Positions 1 to 9,775 are shown, counted from the stretch's first letter. The stretch is DNA of 53,364 nt from Plectonema cf. radiosum LEGE 06105 (GCF_015207665.1 NZ_JADEWL010000031.1:1-53364), one strand, 5' to 3'. The notes: a model not told the origin generated them from the letters alone. Made by a program: numbers and translations.

Positions 1-25
1 CTCTCCCCCTCTCCCCCTCTCCCCA
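1..25. repeat. CT-rich low-complexity tract
   Basis: The window opens with a tandem CTCTCCCC-type tract. Such tracts are common between genes in filamentous cyanobacteria. It lies about 75 bases before the thioredoxin start and no function can be assigned. Confidence 0.6.
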
Positions 26-99
26 TTTCCTCCTTGAGCGCATATTGGGATACATTTAATTTGTGCGATCGTTAAGGATGCTATTAAATGGAGACCAAA

Positions 100-432
100 A
101 TGAGTGAAGGTGTAATCAACATTAATGATGCAGATTTTGATCGAGAAGTACTGCAAGCCGAACAACCAGTATTAGTATACTTTTGGGCTTCGTGGTGTGG
201 ACCTTGTAAATTGATGTCCCCAGCGGTTGATGCTGCTGCTGCAAAATATAGCGACAAGCTCAAAGTTGTCAAAATGGAAGTTGACCCCAATCCAGTTTCG
301 GTTAAACAATATCAAGTGGAAGGTGTGCCTGCTTTGCGATTAGTTCAAGGAGATCAGGTATTAGCCTCTAGCGAGGGAGTTGTTAATAAAGAAAAATTGA
401 TGAGCTTATTAGATAATCATTTAAGTGGATAG
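100..432 (+). CDS. Thioredoxin-family protein
   Basis: A single thioredoxin fold of about 110 residues with the classical redox site WCGPC in the context YFWASWCGPCKLMSP. The cis-proline loop is visible as EGVPALRL. It is expected to be a cytoplasmic dithiol-disulfide oxidoreductase; there is no signal peptide. I chose the ATG at 100 (MSEGVIN) because GGAG at 90-93 sits six bases upstream. An in-frame ATG at 88 would add four residues but would overlap that ribosome binding site. The segment before the C-terminal helix (MEVDPNP, then KQYQVEGVP) is normal for the family. It precedes the aminotransferase on the same strand across a repeat-filled 150-base gap, so co-transcription is uncertain. 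The physiological target cannot be read from the sequence. Confidence 0.93.
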   Translation: MSEGVININDADFDREVLQAEQPVLVYFWASWCGPCKLMSPAVDAAAAKYSDKLKVVKMEVDPNPVSVKQYQVEGVPALRLVQGDQVLASSEGVVNKEKLMSLLDNHLSG

Positions 433-575
433 TGGTTCGTGGATAGTGGATAGTGGTTGGTGGAATAGTGGATAGTGGTTGGTGGAATAGTAGATAGTAG
501 TTGGTGGTTCGTGGCTCTAATAACAACTAACAACTAACAATCAACAACCAACAACTAACAACTAACAACTAACAA
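433..575. repeat. Tandem short-repeat block
   Basis: Degenerate tandem units related to GGATAGTGGTTGGTGGA switch at about 520 to units of AACAACTAACA type, roughly the complement of the first kind. Related heptamer-like tracts recur at 6080-6246, 29246-29365, 39900-40013 and 45520-45600. They fill the spacer between the thioredoxin and aminotransferase genes and end just before the latter. Confidence 0.8.
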
Positions 576-583
576 CATTAAAA

Positions 584-1789
584 ATGCAATTTGCGAAGCG
601 TTTAGAACCCCTGCAATCGAATGTATTTGCAGTTATGGACATTGCCAAGGCTAAAGCTTTGGCTAATAATCGTCAGTTAATTGATTTGTCTTTGGGATCT
701 TCCGATTTACCAGTAGAAAGTCATGTCATCGAGGCGATCGCCAAGTCTTTGGATGACAAAAGTACTCATGGTTACTTGTTGTTTCATGGAACCCAAGACT
801 TTAGAAGAGCCGCAGCAGAGTGGTATTCGACGCGATTCGGTATCTCGGTAGATCCGGAAACTGAAGTGTTACCCCTAATTGGTTCCCAAGAAGGGACGGC
901 ACATTTACCTTTAGCTGTGTTAAATCCGGGAGATTTTGCTTTATTACTTGACCCCGGTTATCCTTCCCACGCTGGGGGAGTTTACTTAGCTTCTGGTCAA
1001 ATTTATCCGATGACTCTACGGGAAGAAAATAATTTTTTACCCGTATTTGAGGAAATCCCTGCGCCGGTATTGGCACAGTCGCGGATGATGGTATTAAGTT
1101 ATCCTCACAATCCTACTGCTGCGATCGCAACTCTATCTTTTTTTGAACAAGCTGTATCTTTTTGTCAGCAGCATAATATTGTCCTGGTTCACGATTTTCC
1201 CTATGTCGATTTGGTTTTTGCAGAAAACGAAGCGCCAGCAAGCACCAATCTTAAGTCTTTTGTTCCTTCAATTTTGCAAGCTGACTTAGAAAAAAGCATA
1301 TCAATAGAGTTTTTTACTTTGTCTAAATCCTATAATATGGGCGGTTTTCGTATCGGCTTTGCCATTGGAAACCGCGAGTTGATTGGGGCTTTACGTCGAG
1401 TAAAAGCAGTAGTTGACTTTAACCAATACCGGGGAATTTTGAATGGTGCGATCGCTGCTTTAAACGGTCCACAATCGGGGGTTCAAGCCGCTGTAGACAG
1501 TTTTCAAAAACGTCGCGATGTTTTTGTTAACGGTTTGCACCGCATCAACTGGGAGGTACCCACACCAAAAGCAACAATGTATGTTTGGGCAAAGTTACCG
1601 GAACCTTGGAGTCAAGATTCGATGAACTTTTGCCGTTCGTTAGTTGAAAATACGGGTGTTGCAGTTTCTCCCGGTGTCGGTTTTGGTAAATCCGGAGAAG
1701 GTTATGTGCGCTTTGCATTGGTACATGAACCACCTGTATTAGAACTGGCTGTAGAAAAAATTTCTCAATTTTTACAGTTAGTTCATTAA
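584..1789 (+). CDS. PLP-dependent class I/II aminotransferase
   Basis: A full-length 401-residue fold-type I aminotransferase. Visible family signatures are the substrate-binding DLSLGSSDLP near the N-terminus, the HGYLLFHGTQDFRRA helix, GSQEGTAHLPLAVLNPGD, the conserved SYPHNPTAA, and the Schiff-base lysine in TLSKSYNMGGFRIGF followed by the phosphate-binding Arg. Overall it resembles the aspartate/LL-diaminopimelate aminotransferase group found in cyanobacteria, but substrate specificity cannot be fixed from sequence alone. Cytoplasmic. The start ATG follows the repeat tract closely and no strong Shine-Dalgarno is visible. A clear hairpin terminator follows at 1840-1879, so this gene ends its transcription unit. 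Confidence 0.9.
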   Translation: MQFAKRLEPLQSNVFAVMDIAKAKALANNRQLIDLSLGSSDLPVESHVIEAIAKSLDDKSTHGYLLFHGTQDFRRAAAEWYSTRFGISVDPETEVLPLIGSQEGTAHLPLAVLNPGDFALLLDPGYPSHAGGVYLASGQIYPMTLREENNFLPVFEEIPAPVLAQSRMMVLSYPHNPTAAIATLSFFEQAVSFCQQHNIVLVHDFPYVDLVFAENEAPASTNLKSFVPSILQADLEKSISIEFFTLSKSYNMGGFRIGFAIGNRELIGALRRVKAVVDFNQYRGILNGAIAALNGPQSGVQAAVDSFQKRRDVFVNGLHRINWEVPTPKATMYVWAKLPEPWSQDSMNFCRSLVENTGVAVSPGVGFGKSGEGYVRFALVHEPPVLELAVEKISQFLQLVH

Positions 1790-1839
1790 ATCTTTATTTG
1801 AAATTGATACAAACTTAACTCATTTGTGTCAGTAGTTAT

Positions 1840-1879
1840 AGTAATACCACGTTAAACTGAGCGTGGTATTACTTATTTT
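1840..1879 (+). terminator. Rho-independent terminator after the aminotransferase
   Basis: A perfect 12-bp stem, AGTAATACCACG (1840-1851) with CGTGGTATTACT (1862-1873), a 10-base loop and a T-rich tail (TATTTTG). It lies 50 bases after the aminotransferase stop. Confidence 0.8.
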
Positions 1880-1992
1880 GTGCATCATTTTTTTGATATT
1901 TTGGGGCAATATACTTATTGTTAGAGAATTAATTGCACTTGAAAGAAATGGGTATCAATTAGTTGTTTTTTAGGTTACAAGGAACTAATTCC

Positions 1993-2520
1993 ATGACAAA
2001 AAGTATAAAAAAAGTTTTTAATTACGTATTCCTTGGTACGATAATTAATGTAAGCGCTACAGTTCCAGCACAAGCAAGTTCATTTGAAAATTTTGCGCCT
2101 GATGATGATTTAAGAAAAACTCCACAAAATAAATTATCATCTGGTAGTAAAAATATCTTGTCAGAGACAGGATTGTCTAATAAACCAGATTATTGTATAT
2201 CTTTCCCCGAATTGGATTTGTGTAATCAATTCACGAGGGATAAGAATAAAAATTCATTAAATAATTTATTGTTTCTAAAAGCTCAAAGCACCATACAATC
2301 AATTGAAGCTGCTGAAAACATCATATATAATACTGAATTTACTTCATCGCAAAACCAACAGCAATCAAATTTAGAGACTTATACTACTACTTATACTAGT
2401 GTTTGGCAGTCTAGAGTTCCGCATAAAAAGAAAGTTCCGGAACCTTCCGCACTACTAGGATTAATAGCATTCTACTTATTTGCTGCAAAGCATCGATCCG
2501 CAAAAAATAGCTCAGATTAA
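1993..2520 (+). CDS. PEP-CTERM sorting-domain protein
   Basis: A small exported protein of about 175 residues. The N-terminus has a signal peptide (MTKSIKKVFNYVFLGTIIN, then a VPAQAS cleavage region). The C-terminus has the PEP-CTERM sorting signal: VPEPSALLGL, a hydrophobic stretch IAFYLFAA and a basic tail KHR. In known systems such proteins are processed by an exosortase and delivered to the envelope or extracellular matrix; no exosortase is in this window. The middle is polar, rich in Asn and Ser, and matches no domain I recognise. The ATG at 1993 is preferred over 1963 because AAGGA lies just upstream of it and the signal peptide then starts correctly. Its cargo function is unknown. Confidence 0.88.
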   Translation: MTKSIKKVFNYVFLGTIINVSATVPAQASSFENFAPDDDLRKTPQNKLSSGSKNILSETGLSNKPDYCISFPELDLCNQFTRDKNKNSLNNLLFLKAQSTIQSIEAAENIIYNTEFTSSQNQQQSNLETYTTTYTSVWQSRVPHKKKVPEPSALLGLIAFYLFAAKHRSAKNSSD

Positions 2521-2961
2521 GTACTGTTATTACCCCAGAATAAAAATTTTGAATGTGACACTGAGTCTAACCTCTAACTAACTAAAGCCTTCCCCGGAGT
2601 ATGACAAAAGTTTTAATTTCAGTTTAAATTTTACCTGTTGAGAATATAACTCAATCGTATTTTGTGAAATACAACCACAAGTAATGTGTCTCAATGTCAA
2701 CTTACTTATCCTTAAAAAAATGTAAAATTTATCATAAAAACTTAAGGTAAGGTTAAAGATTAGTTTAACATTACCTTAACTTTTTATTTTAAGCTAATAT
2801 GAATAAGCAGAAATAATCATGAAGCTAAATTTTGTTGATAGATAAGCATTGACTAATTAGCTTTTTTTTGTATATATATCTTTAAAATCAGTCTGATTGG
2901 AAATGATATATTGTATTTTTTCATGAACAATTCACTTGTAACCTAATAATGATAGGTGAAA
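2521..2961 (+). other. Gene-free spacer with a strong hairpin
   Basis: AT-rich spacer between the PEP-CTERM gene and the response regulator. It holds a long inverted repeat, TAAGGTAAGGTTAAA (2743-2757) with TTTAACATTACCTTA (2764-2778), a 6-base loop, one internal mismatch, and a T-rich tail (CTTTTTATTTT). This has the form of an intrinsic terminator but lies 220 bases after the nearest stop codon. It may end a long 3' UTR or an unannotated small RNA. No open frame is convincing here. Confidence 0.6.
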
Positions 2962-3384
2962 ATGACAGTGCAGCTAATAAGTGCAAAGCAGCAATTAAAG
3001 TTACATCAAATCAAAAAAATTTTATTAGTTGAAGATAATCATGCTAATCGGATGCTGTTGGGTGATTGTCTAAATTTTTGTGGATACGAAGTCAAAAGCT
3101 TATCTAATGGTTCTAGGTTTTTCTCTACAGTGGAGACTTTTCAGCCAGATTTAATTGTATTGGACTTAAAGTTACCTGATATTGATGGTTACTTGCTGCT
3201 AGAAAAAATGCAGCAAAACTCACAAACTGCTAAAATCCCTGTAATTATAGTTTCAGGGTTAGCTTTTAAATCAGATTGCAAAAAAGCGATAAGTTTAGGC
3301 GCTCGTCGCTATTTCATTAAACCTATAATTCTCAACGAACTTACTCAAGCTATTGAAAAAGAATTATCCTGTCACCAGATATAG
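2962..3384 (+). CDS. Single-domain response regulator (CheY-like receiver)
   Basis: About 140 residues forming one receiver domain and no output domain. The acidic pocket is in LLVEDNHANR, the phospho-acceptor Asp is in LIVLDLKLPDIDG, the switch Ser is in PVIIVSG, and the conserved Lys is in RRYFIKPI. Known proteins of this type pass phosphate to or from a histidine kinase, or act by protein contact. No cognate kinase is adjacent; the nearest histidine kinase domain is in the large hybrid protein near 38 kb. I take the ATG at 2962; a GTG at 2956 would add two residues. A 15-residue Gln/Lys-rich extension precedes the receiver. Confidence 0.9.
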   Translation: MTVQLISAKQQLKLHQIKKILLVEDNHANRMLLGDCLNFCGYEVKSLSNGSRFFSTVETFQPDLIVLDLKLPDIDGYLLLEKMQQNSQTAKIPVIIVSGLAFKSDCKKAISLGARRYFIKPIILNELTQAIEKELSCHQI

Positions 3385-3429
3385 TATTTGCTTGACAAAT
3401 TGTACTTGAAAATGCATAAAAAATCATCT

Positions 3430-3609
3430 TTATTCGGACTTTTGTTTAATTAGATATTCTTCTACACTTTCACTCAAGTTTTTGACGGAAGAGCCAATTA
3501 TGGAAATTTTACGTTGAGCTTGTGCTAATAATAAAATTGCTGATTGTAGTTCGTTGAGTGTTTGATTCATAGCTTCACGATACTGAGACTCAAAGTCTTG
3601 GGAATTCAT
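3430..3609 (-). CDS. Conserved-looking small protein, 59 residues
   Basis: A short open frame reads MNSQDFESQYREAMNQTLNE and ends in EEYLIKQKSE. Support for it being real: an excellent ribosome binding site (TAGGAG, five bases before ATG), unbiased internal codon use, and an amphipathic helical pattern with heptad-like hydrophobics (LQSAILLLAQAQRKISIIGSSVKNLSESVEEYL, given here only as a motif span of residues 21-53). It is soluble, acidic at both ends, with no membrane segment. It faces the response regulator gene convergently, 45 bases apart. I do not recognise the family; a small helical protein-interaction factor is plausible. Confidence 0.65.
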   Translation of the reverse strand: MNSQDFESQYREAMNQTLNELQSAILLLAQAQRKISIIGSSVKNLSESVEEYLIKQKSE

Positions 3610-4199
3610 GTTTTTCTCCTACTATATTTCTTTCAAATAACTGCAACTAAAAGGCAAATAAGAAAAAATTTTCTTTATCGACCTAAAGTAATTAATCTCA
3701 AAGGATACATGAGTTGATCATTAGTGCGTAAGCTATATTTATACCAATCATACTCATTCGATCGCAGTCTATGAATCCGTTAATATTCCTAATACTTAAA
3801 GGTTTGGAAAAAATCAGGGATTTTGCTTATCTAATTTGAGGGAGTATAACGAATTGATTATGAACAGCGGCTGAAGTATTGAGATTTAACGAAGAAAAGG
3901 GTCAAAATAGATGTATTCTTGGTTGAAATAACTTGAAACAAAATATATATCTATGTATATCTCCCAGATAATCGTAAGTTTAAAATATTCTAATTTAATT
4001 GTTAAAGATTTTCTAGCTCATTGATAAACAATTGAACAAGTAGTAGTTACAATTTACATAGTGGTTGTGAAAATAACTACAAAGCTAACGCAGCCGAAAG
4101 AGTGGAAACTAAAAAAAAATCAAATCTGTGCCAAACAACTAGGGATTTTACTTAAAATAGTAAATATGGTCGATTAGTAAAATTTTCCTTTGTTGATTT
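3610..4199. other. Gene-free AT-rich spacer before uvrC
   Basis: About 590 bases with no convincing frame on either strand. It must contain the promoters of the divergent pair, the 59-residue gene (minus) and uvrC (plus). I could not single out a promoter with confidence. Confidence 0.5.
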
Positions 4200-6080
4200 G
4201 TGACAAAAACTGCTGAAACTTTACCACTGCTTAAAAATCCAGAACGTCTGGAAAATCGTCTTCAAGAAATTCCCCCAGAAGCGGGAGTTTATTTGATGCG
4301 GGATGCAACTGACCGTATCATATATATAGGTAAATCGCGAAAATTGCGATCGCGAGTTCGTTCTTATTTCCGGGAGTCGCAAAAATTAACCGAGCGTATC
4401 GCTACCATGGTAAGACAGGTGACAGATATTGAGTTCATTGTCACTGATACTGAGACGGAAGCGTTAGCGTTAGAAGCAAACTTGATTAAGCAGCATCAGC
4501 CATATTTTAACGTGCTGCTCAAGGATGATAAAAAGTATCCTTACGTTTGTATAACTTGGTCTGAGGAATATCCGAGAATTTTTATTACCCGCAAACGCAG
4601 AATTGGTAAAGAAAAGGACAAGTATTATGGTCCTTATACTGATTCTCGCTTGTTGCGCTCCATATTGCATTTGTGTAAGCGGATATTTCCTTTACGACAG
4701 CGGCCGCAACCGCTATTTAAAGACAGACCTTGTTTAAACTACGATTTGGGAAGGTGTCCTGGTGTCTGTCAGCAATTGGTTACACCAGAGGAATACCGCA
4801 AAATCGTGCAAAAAGTAGCAATGGTTTTTCAAGGTCGGACTTCTGAATTAATTGATACACTGACACAGCAGATGCATCAAGCTGCTGAAGAACTGAACTT
4901 TGAAACTGCGGCTCGCACACGCGACCAAATAGCCGGGTTAAAGTCGTTAAATGCCGACCAAAAAGTATCTTTACCTGATGATACTGTTTCCAGAGATGCC
5001 ATAGCTTTAGCGGCAGACGAAAAACACGCTTGCATTCAATTATTTCAGATTCGGGCAGGGCAATTAGTAGGGAGATTAGCGTTTATAGCCGACGCTCAAG
5101 CTGAAGCCGGAGCTATCTTACAACGAGTATTAGAAGAACATTATCAAACTGCTGATTCAGTAGAAATCCCCATAGAAATTTTAGTCCAGCACGATTTACC
5201 AGATGCGGAAATTTTAGCGGATGTGTTGACTCAGCGGAAAGGGAAAAAAGTCTCTATCATAACTCCCCAACGTCAGATTAAAGCAGAATTAATTGAAATG
5301 GTCGAGCGAAACGCTAGTTATGAATTGCAAAGAGTGCAAAAACTTGGCGATCGCGATCAATTAGCACTACAAGATTTAGCTAGTATTCTCGATTTACCCG
5401 ATTTACCGCACCGCATCGAAGGTTACGATATTTCCCACATTCAAGGTTCCAATGCGGTAGCTTCCCAAGTAGTATTTATTGATGGTTTACCCGCAAATCA
5501 GCACTATCGTCGTTATAAAATTAGAAATCCCAACGTTACAATCGGTCATTCGGATGACTTTGCTTCCTTAGCTGAAGTTATCGGAAGACGCTTTCGTAAA
5601 TATGTAGAAGATCCACAATTGCCGCGAGCGGGTAATCCTGATTTTCCCGATTTAGTAATGATAGACGGTGGAAAAGGACAACTATCTTCTGTGGTAACAG
5701 TTTTACAAGAAATGAATTTATTGGAAGATGTGCGAGTTGTCAGTCTTGCAAAACGACAAGAAGAAATATTCTTACCCGGAGAATCCATACCCTTAGAAAC
5801 AGAAGCCGAACAGCCGGGAGTCCAATTACTGCGACGTTTACGCGATGAAGCACACCGTTTTGCTGTTAGTTTCCATCGTCAACAACGTACCGCCAAACTA
5901 AGGCGATCGCGCTTGGATGAAATTCCTGGTTTGGGACACAATCGTCAACAACAACTATTAGCCCATTTTCGTTCCATAGATTATATCCGGTTAGCTACAC
6001 CCGCTCAAATCGCCGAAGTTTCCGGAATTGGTTCGCGTTTAGCACAGGAAATTTATGATTACTTTCATCCCAATAATTAA
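4200..6080 (+). CDS. uvrC: Excinuclease ABC subunit C
   Basis: A complete 626-residue UvrC, the nuclease of nucleotide excision repair, which cuts on both sides of a lesion after UvrA/UvrB recognition. In order: GIY-YIG domain (GVYLMRD with [18 protein letters not shown], about residues 28-110), a Cys-containing linker ([14 protein letters not shown]), a UVR motif that contacts UvrB ([18 protein letters not shown], about 230-250), the RNase H-like nuclease domain ([20 protein letters not shown] and [14 protein letters not shown]), and two helix-hairpin-helix motifs at the end ([16 protein letters not shown] and [14 protein letters not shown]). The start is a GTG with no strong Shine-Dalgarno. 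It appears monocistronic. Confidence 0.98.
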   Translation: MTKTAETLPLLKNPERLENRLQEIPPEAGVYLMRDATDRIIYIGKSRKLRSRVRSYFRESQKLTERIATMVRQVTDIEFIVTDTETEALALEANLIKQHQPYFNVLLKDDKKYPYVCITWSEEYPRIFITRKRRIGKEKDKYYGPYTDSRLLRSILHLCKRIFPLRQRPQPLFKDRPCLNYDLGRCPGVCQQLVTPEEYRKIVQKVAMVFQGRTSELIDTLTQQMHQAAEELNFETAARTRDQIAGLKSLNADQKVSLPDDTVSRDAIALAADEKHACIQLFQIRAGQLVGRLAFIADAQAEAGAILQRVLEEHYQTADSVEIPIEILVQHDLPDAEILADVLTQRKGKKVSIITPQRQIKAELIEMVERNASYELQRVQKLGDRDQLALQDLASILDLPDLPHRIEGYDISHIQGSNAVASQVVFIDGLPANQHYRRYKIRNPNVTIGHSDDFASLAEVIGRRFRKYVEDPQLPRAGNPDFPDLVMIDGGKGQLSSVVTVLQEMNLLEDVRVVSLAKRQEEIFLPGESIPLETEAEQPGVQLLRRLRDEAHRFAVSFHRQQRTAKLRRSRLDEIPGLGHNRQQQLLAHFRSIDYIRLATPAQIAEVSGIGSRLAQEIYDYFHPNN

Positions 6081-6246
6081 AGGTTAAAGGTTAAAGGTTA
6101 AAGGTTAAAGGTGGTTAATTAGTAATTAACTTTTTCCTCATTTCTGATCGCGGATTAAAAAGGATTGCACGGATTACACAGATTTTAATTACCTATTACC
6201 AATTAACCATTAACCATTACCAATTACCAATTATCAATTACCAATT
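6080..6246. repeat. Tandem short repeats
   Basis: Five to six copies of the heptamer AAAGGTT directly overlap the end of uvrC, and a second tract of TACCAATTAACCATTA-type units runs from about 6190 into the end of the next gene. Between them is ordinary AT-rich sequence. Confidence 0.8.
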
Positions 6247-6903
6247 TTATTTTATTGAAGGTAATACTTGTTTTTCAACTAATACACGTCTGTCCATACT
6301 AATTTCAGCAACATATTCCCTACCATCAAATTCATAAAATAGTAACAAAGTTGTGGAATTCTTTTGATGCGAACCTAAAAGCTGATCAATTTGATCAATT
6401 ACTTCTGTATAATCGCTTCCTGAAACATCAGAAACGGCGATAGTTTTCTTATCTCGTTCATCTAAACGTCCATCATTATTACTATCAGCTTTAACGACTT
6501 CATACCACATCCCCGTGATAATTTTATCTTCACGTCTTTGCAATACTACTTCTTGAGCATTTAAAAACAAAAACTGATTGCCAGGAACTAATCGCTGTGC
6601 TGATTTATCGTTAATATTGAAAAATAAATAATTATAGATTTGTAAAGCATTTTTATCGTAATAGCTTTGACGAGAATTTTCTTGAGAATTAACAGGTGCC
6701 ATTAAATAAGGTGTACCTTCAAGTTCTCGAAAATTTCCCAAAGTCATTTTTATGTTATTATCCTTTTCCGTTTCCTTACTTACTAAATTACTTGCTGTAC
6801 CTCCGCTTAAAAAATAACGCCCCATGTGATAGCCTCCGTAGCCGAAGACTATAAGTACAATTAAACCAACACCCAAAAATAGCCAACGATTCGCGGATTT
6901 CAT
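6247..6903 (-). CDS. Membrane-anchored protein of unknown function
   Basis: 218 residues. A single N-terminal hydrophobic segment (LFLGVGLIVLIVFGYGGYHM, residues 9-28) follows two positive charges, which predicts an uncleaved anchor with the rest outside the cytoplasmic membrane. The remainder is a soluble domain with alternating hydrophobic strands. It contains DSNNDGRLDERD, which fits an EF-hand-type or dockerin-like calcium loop, and IDQIDQLLGSHQ near the end. I do not recognise a family. It is transcribed convergently with uvrC and separated from it by repeats. Confidence 0.75.
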   Translation of the reverse strand: MKSANRWLFLGVGLIVLIVFGYGGYHMGRYFLSGGTASNLVSKETEKDNNIKMTLGNFRELEGTPYLMAPVNSQENSRQSYYDKNALQIYNYLFFNINDKSAQRLVPGNQFLFLNAQEVVLQRREDKIITGMWYEVVKADSNNDGRLDERDKKTIAVSDVSGSDYTEVIDQIDQLLGSHQKNSTTLLLFYEFDGREYVAEISMDRRVLVEKQVLPSIK

Positions 6904-7303
6904 CTTTAATTTTGATGGAAATATGAAATTGAATTTATTTTACAAATAAATATATTATTTCATTAATTGTTACACACATACGTTAAGTAAAATAACTGGA
7001 TACATCTATTTTCGATTTGGGATTCTGGTTCAAAATGACATGGTTTGGACTAAGGAAATTTTCCACCATAATTATCATAAGATTCTTAAAAAAGGTCAAT
7101 TTAAACGAAATAAAGCGTAAACCCTAACTAATCAGAACTTACGCTACATATTCTATATTTGACCAACTGTTGCTAATTTTAATTAAGTAAGTCGGCAGAA
7201 ATAAACCGAATCATGTAACAGAATGTTAATTAGCCTTAAACTCTTACCCCTACTGCCGACTGCCTACTGCCTGCCCTAATTATAATTTTCAACGCCAACC
7301 TAC
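6904..7303. other. Gene-free spacer
   Basis: 400 bases, AT-rich, containing the probable promoter of the membrane-anchored gene and a short CTGCC-rich tract (TACTGCCGACTGCCTACTGC, around 7250-7270). Nothing else is recognisable. Confidence 0.5.
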
Positions 7304-8338
7304 TTACTGTTGGGTGTTGGAAGAACCGTTAACAGGTTCAAAACCATTACTTCCAAAAGTAAAATCAACATCAGCACTCATAGGATCATCATTGCTTTGT
7401 GACGAAAAAGGAACAACACCAGTGGGAATCAGTTTTACATCGTCAAGCAATATTGCAGAATCGACAATAGAATCAGTTAAATCTACAATTCCAAAACCTA
7501 AATCGTATGTTCCTGCTTGAGAAATTGCAACTTTAATAGTTTTACTGTCGGTTGCTTCTGAAAATCCTTGTACAGATTTATCAGAAAAAGTCGGATCGAA
7601 TGTATCACCTAGTTCCAGAGCAAAATTGCCCAAAGTAAAGAAAGCTGAATCGTTGAAAGTTGCAGAGGGTGTAGCTTCATTGGTAAGAAGACTGTAATCA
7701 AACTCTAGAATATCACCAGCTTGTGCGGTAAATGTTTGTTTGATTCCGGAACCTTCTGTCGCATTTCCATCAAGCAGAGCATCGAGAGAAGCGGATGGTA
7801 AATTCAGAAATTGCGATAAATCAGACTCTTCAACTGAACCACCCGCATCGCTAAAACCATTAGTAATCAAAGCTTGGAATTCTCCATCTGTCGGCTCGAT
7901 TCCTATTTCTTGTGTTTCAATGCTGGTATCACCAATGGTTCTCCAATTTTGGAAAGTCCCTCCTTCAAAGGAATTACCCTCAAAACTACCGTTGTTAATA
8001 AAACTGTCTATGATTAAAGATTGTTCCTGTGAAGATTCTGTTTGTCTTGTTTGAGATATGTCTTCTTCAGGGGCTGTACTGGTTAAATCAGTTATGGTAA
8101 TAGCTTCATCGTCGTTAGCTGTATTTGAGTTGGAACCAGACGTAGTATCTCTTACATTTGTACCATTTTCACCACTCATACCATTACTAGAAACCGATAG
8201 AGTCTTAAGGTCACCTGTACCATCATCAACAGATACAGAAGCCAGAGAATATCTAGTCTCAGTTCCATCTGGATTAATACTTACAGCAGATTTAGAACTT
8301 GAATTTTTTGTCTCTATGGGAGTGTTATTGTTAGCCAT
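7304..8338 (-). CDS. Large acidic Ser/Thr/Asp-rich protein, likely exported
   Basis: 344 residues, very acidic and low in Lys, as in surface or secreted proteins. The N-terminal ~105 residues are low complexity (Ser, Asn, Thr, Asp). The region from about residue 110 has the pattern of a jelly-roll or carbohydrate-binding-like beta sandwich: NGSFEGNSFEGGTFQNWRTI, then TFTAQAGDILEFDYSLL, then SAILLDDVKLIPTG, a series seen in cyanobacterial extracellular proteins. I see no classical signal peptide or PEP-CTERM tail, so a type I or other leaderless route is possible. The start ATG is preceded only by a weak AAGAG. Its function is unknown; it lies divergent from argC across a 470-base spacer. Confidence 0.7.
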   Translation of the reverse strand: MANNNTPIETKNSSSKSAVSINPDGTETRYSLASVSVDDGTGDLKTLSVSSNGMSGENGTNVRDTTSGSNSNTANDDEAITITDLTSTAPEEDISQTRQTESSQEQSLIIDSFINNGSFEGNSFEGGTFQNWRTIGDTSIETQEIGIEPTDGEFQALITNGFSDAGGSVEESDLSQFLNLPSASLDALLDGNATEGSGIKQTFTAQAGDILEFDYSLLTNEATPSATFNDSAFFTLGNFALELGDTFDPTFSDKSVQGFSEATDSKTIKVAISQAGTYDLGFGIVDLTDSIVDSAILLDDVKLIPTGVVPFSSQSNDDPMSADVDFTFGSNGFEPVNGSSNTQQ

Positions 8339-8809
8339 TTTTAAATTTACTCTTGAATTCTATCTGGGATTTTGACGTAACCATTCACATGGTAAATCAT
8401 AAGCCATGATGATTCTCTGAATATAAAAAAAATCAATATTAGATATTTATGATTTTTCGTTGTTTTAATCATTAAAGGATTATTTTATTGTCTTCAATTT
8501 GATAATATAGGGGCATTTCAAAAATAAAAATATTTGAAAAAATAATTTATTTTTATAAACTAAGCGAATTGATATTTTTAAATTTGTTATAAGTTAAATT
8601 AGTCAACCTTTGAGTACTTGCATTTTTTAGACAAATGTTTTAGTACCTTTGTTTAATTTAAATAGGTAAGATAATTTTGTAAATTGAATAAATCACAGAT
8701 AGAATCAATTTTTACTCAAGATATTACCTGAAAAAAGTATTCATTTCCCCAACATTAATGAGAAAATATAAAAGCATCTCGGAATTTTGACTGGAGGTAT
8801 GGAATTATT
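8339..8809. other. Divergent intergenic region upstream of argC
   Basis: About 470 bases, strongly AT-rich, with no convincing frame. It serves two divergent genes. A strong GGAGG at about 8793 is the ribosome binding site of argC. No operator could be identified. Confidence 0.5.
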
Positions 8810-9769
8810 ATGAGTAAACCGACTGTTTTTATAGATGGTGCAGAAGGTACTACAGGCTTGCAAATTCATTCGCGTTTAAACCACCGCCATGACATGGAAA
8901 TTGTCAGCATACCTCCAGAAAAACGTAAAGATGCTCAAGCGCGATCGCAATTAATCAACTCAGCCGATGTAGCCATTCTTTGTTTACCCGACGATGCAGC
9001 CCGCGAAGCCGTCAGTTTTGTCACTAATCCCAACGTTAAAATACTGGATGCAAGCTCTGCTCATCGCGTTACAGATGGTTGGGTATACGGTTTTCCCGAA
9101 TTAGAACAGAACCGCAGAGAACAAATCAAACACGCAACACGAGTCAGTAATCCCGGTTGCTATCCCACGGGGTTTTTAGCCTGTGTGCGTCCTTTAATTG
9201 CATCTGGTATTATTCCCAATGATTTTCCCGTGACTATCAACGCAATTTCCGGGTATTCGGGAGGAGGAAAAAAACTGATTGAGGAATATCAAAGCATTTC
9301 TCAACAGCAAGCAGATAATTATGCTTACGGAATCTATGGTTTAAGTTTCGGACACAAACACGTTAAAGAAATCCACAAGCATTCGGGGTTAAAATTTCCA
9401 CCTTTGTTTGTTCCTGCTGTGGGAAACTTTGAAAAAGGAATGTTGGTGCAAATTCCTCTACCTTTACAAGCTTTGAAAAATCAACCCAGTGGTGAATTGA
9501 TTCATAATACCCTTAAAGAATATTATCAAAACGAAAAATATGTTCTTGTTGCTCCTTTGAATGATGATTCATTACGTAAAGGGAAATTTTTTGACGCTCA
9601 AGCAGCCAATGATACCAACTTAGTGCAAGTATTTGTGTTTGCGAATGACGAAACAAAAGAAGCTTTATTAGTAGCAAGATTGGATAACTTAGGAAAAGGT
9701 GCTTCGGGTGCAGCGGTACAGAATTTGAATATTATGCTGGGTTTGGATGAGGATTTGGGGCTTTGTTGA
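8810..9769 (+). CDS. argC: N-acetyl-gamma-glutamyl-phosphate reductase, type 2
   Basis: 319 residues, the short form of ArgC, which reduces N-acetylglutamyl phosphate with NADPH in arginine synthesis. The N-terminus has the Rossmann glycine motif (FIDGAEGTTGLQI). The catalytic Cys is in SNPGCYPTG at about residue 117, and a conserved His is in SFGHKHVKEIHKHSG. Length and motifs are complete, and GGAGG lies upstream of the ATG. The last third is repeated as a separate 3' fragment at 27494-27940. The gene ends seven bases before the end of a convergent toxin pseudogene. Cytoplasmic. Confidence 0.96.
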   Translation: MSKPTVFIDGAEGTTGLQIHSRLNHRHDMEIVSIPPEKRKDAQARSQLINSADVAILCLPDDAAREAVSFVTNPNVKILDASSAHRVTDGWVYGFPELEQNRREQIKHATRVSNPGCYPTGFLACVRPLIASGIIPNDFPVTINAISGYSGGGKKLIEEYQSISQQQADNYAYGIYGLSFGHKHVKEIHKHSGLKFPPLFVPAVGNFEKGMLVQIPLPLQALKNQPSGELIHNTLKEYYQNEKYVLVAPLNDDSLRKGKFFDAQAANDTNLVQVFVFANDETKEALLVARLDNLGKGASGAAVQNLNIMLGLDEDLGLC

Positions 9770-9775
9770 ATATTT

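Noticed and set aside
7740-8054. Plus-strand 104-codon frame
   Set aside because: Antisense shadow of the 7304-8338 gene.
8058-8375. Plus-strand frames opposite the acidic Ser-rich protein
   Set aside because: Mirror frames of a low-complexity coding region; no family resemblance.
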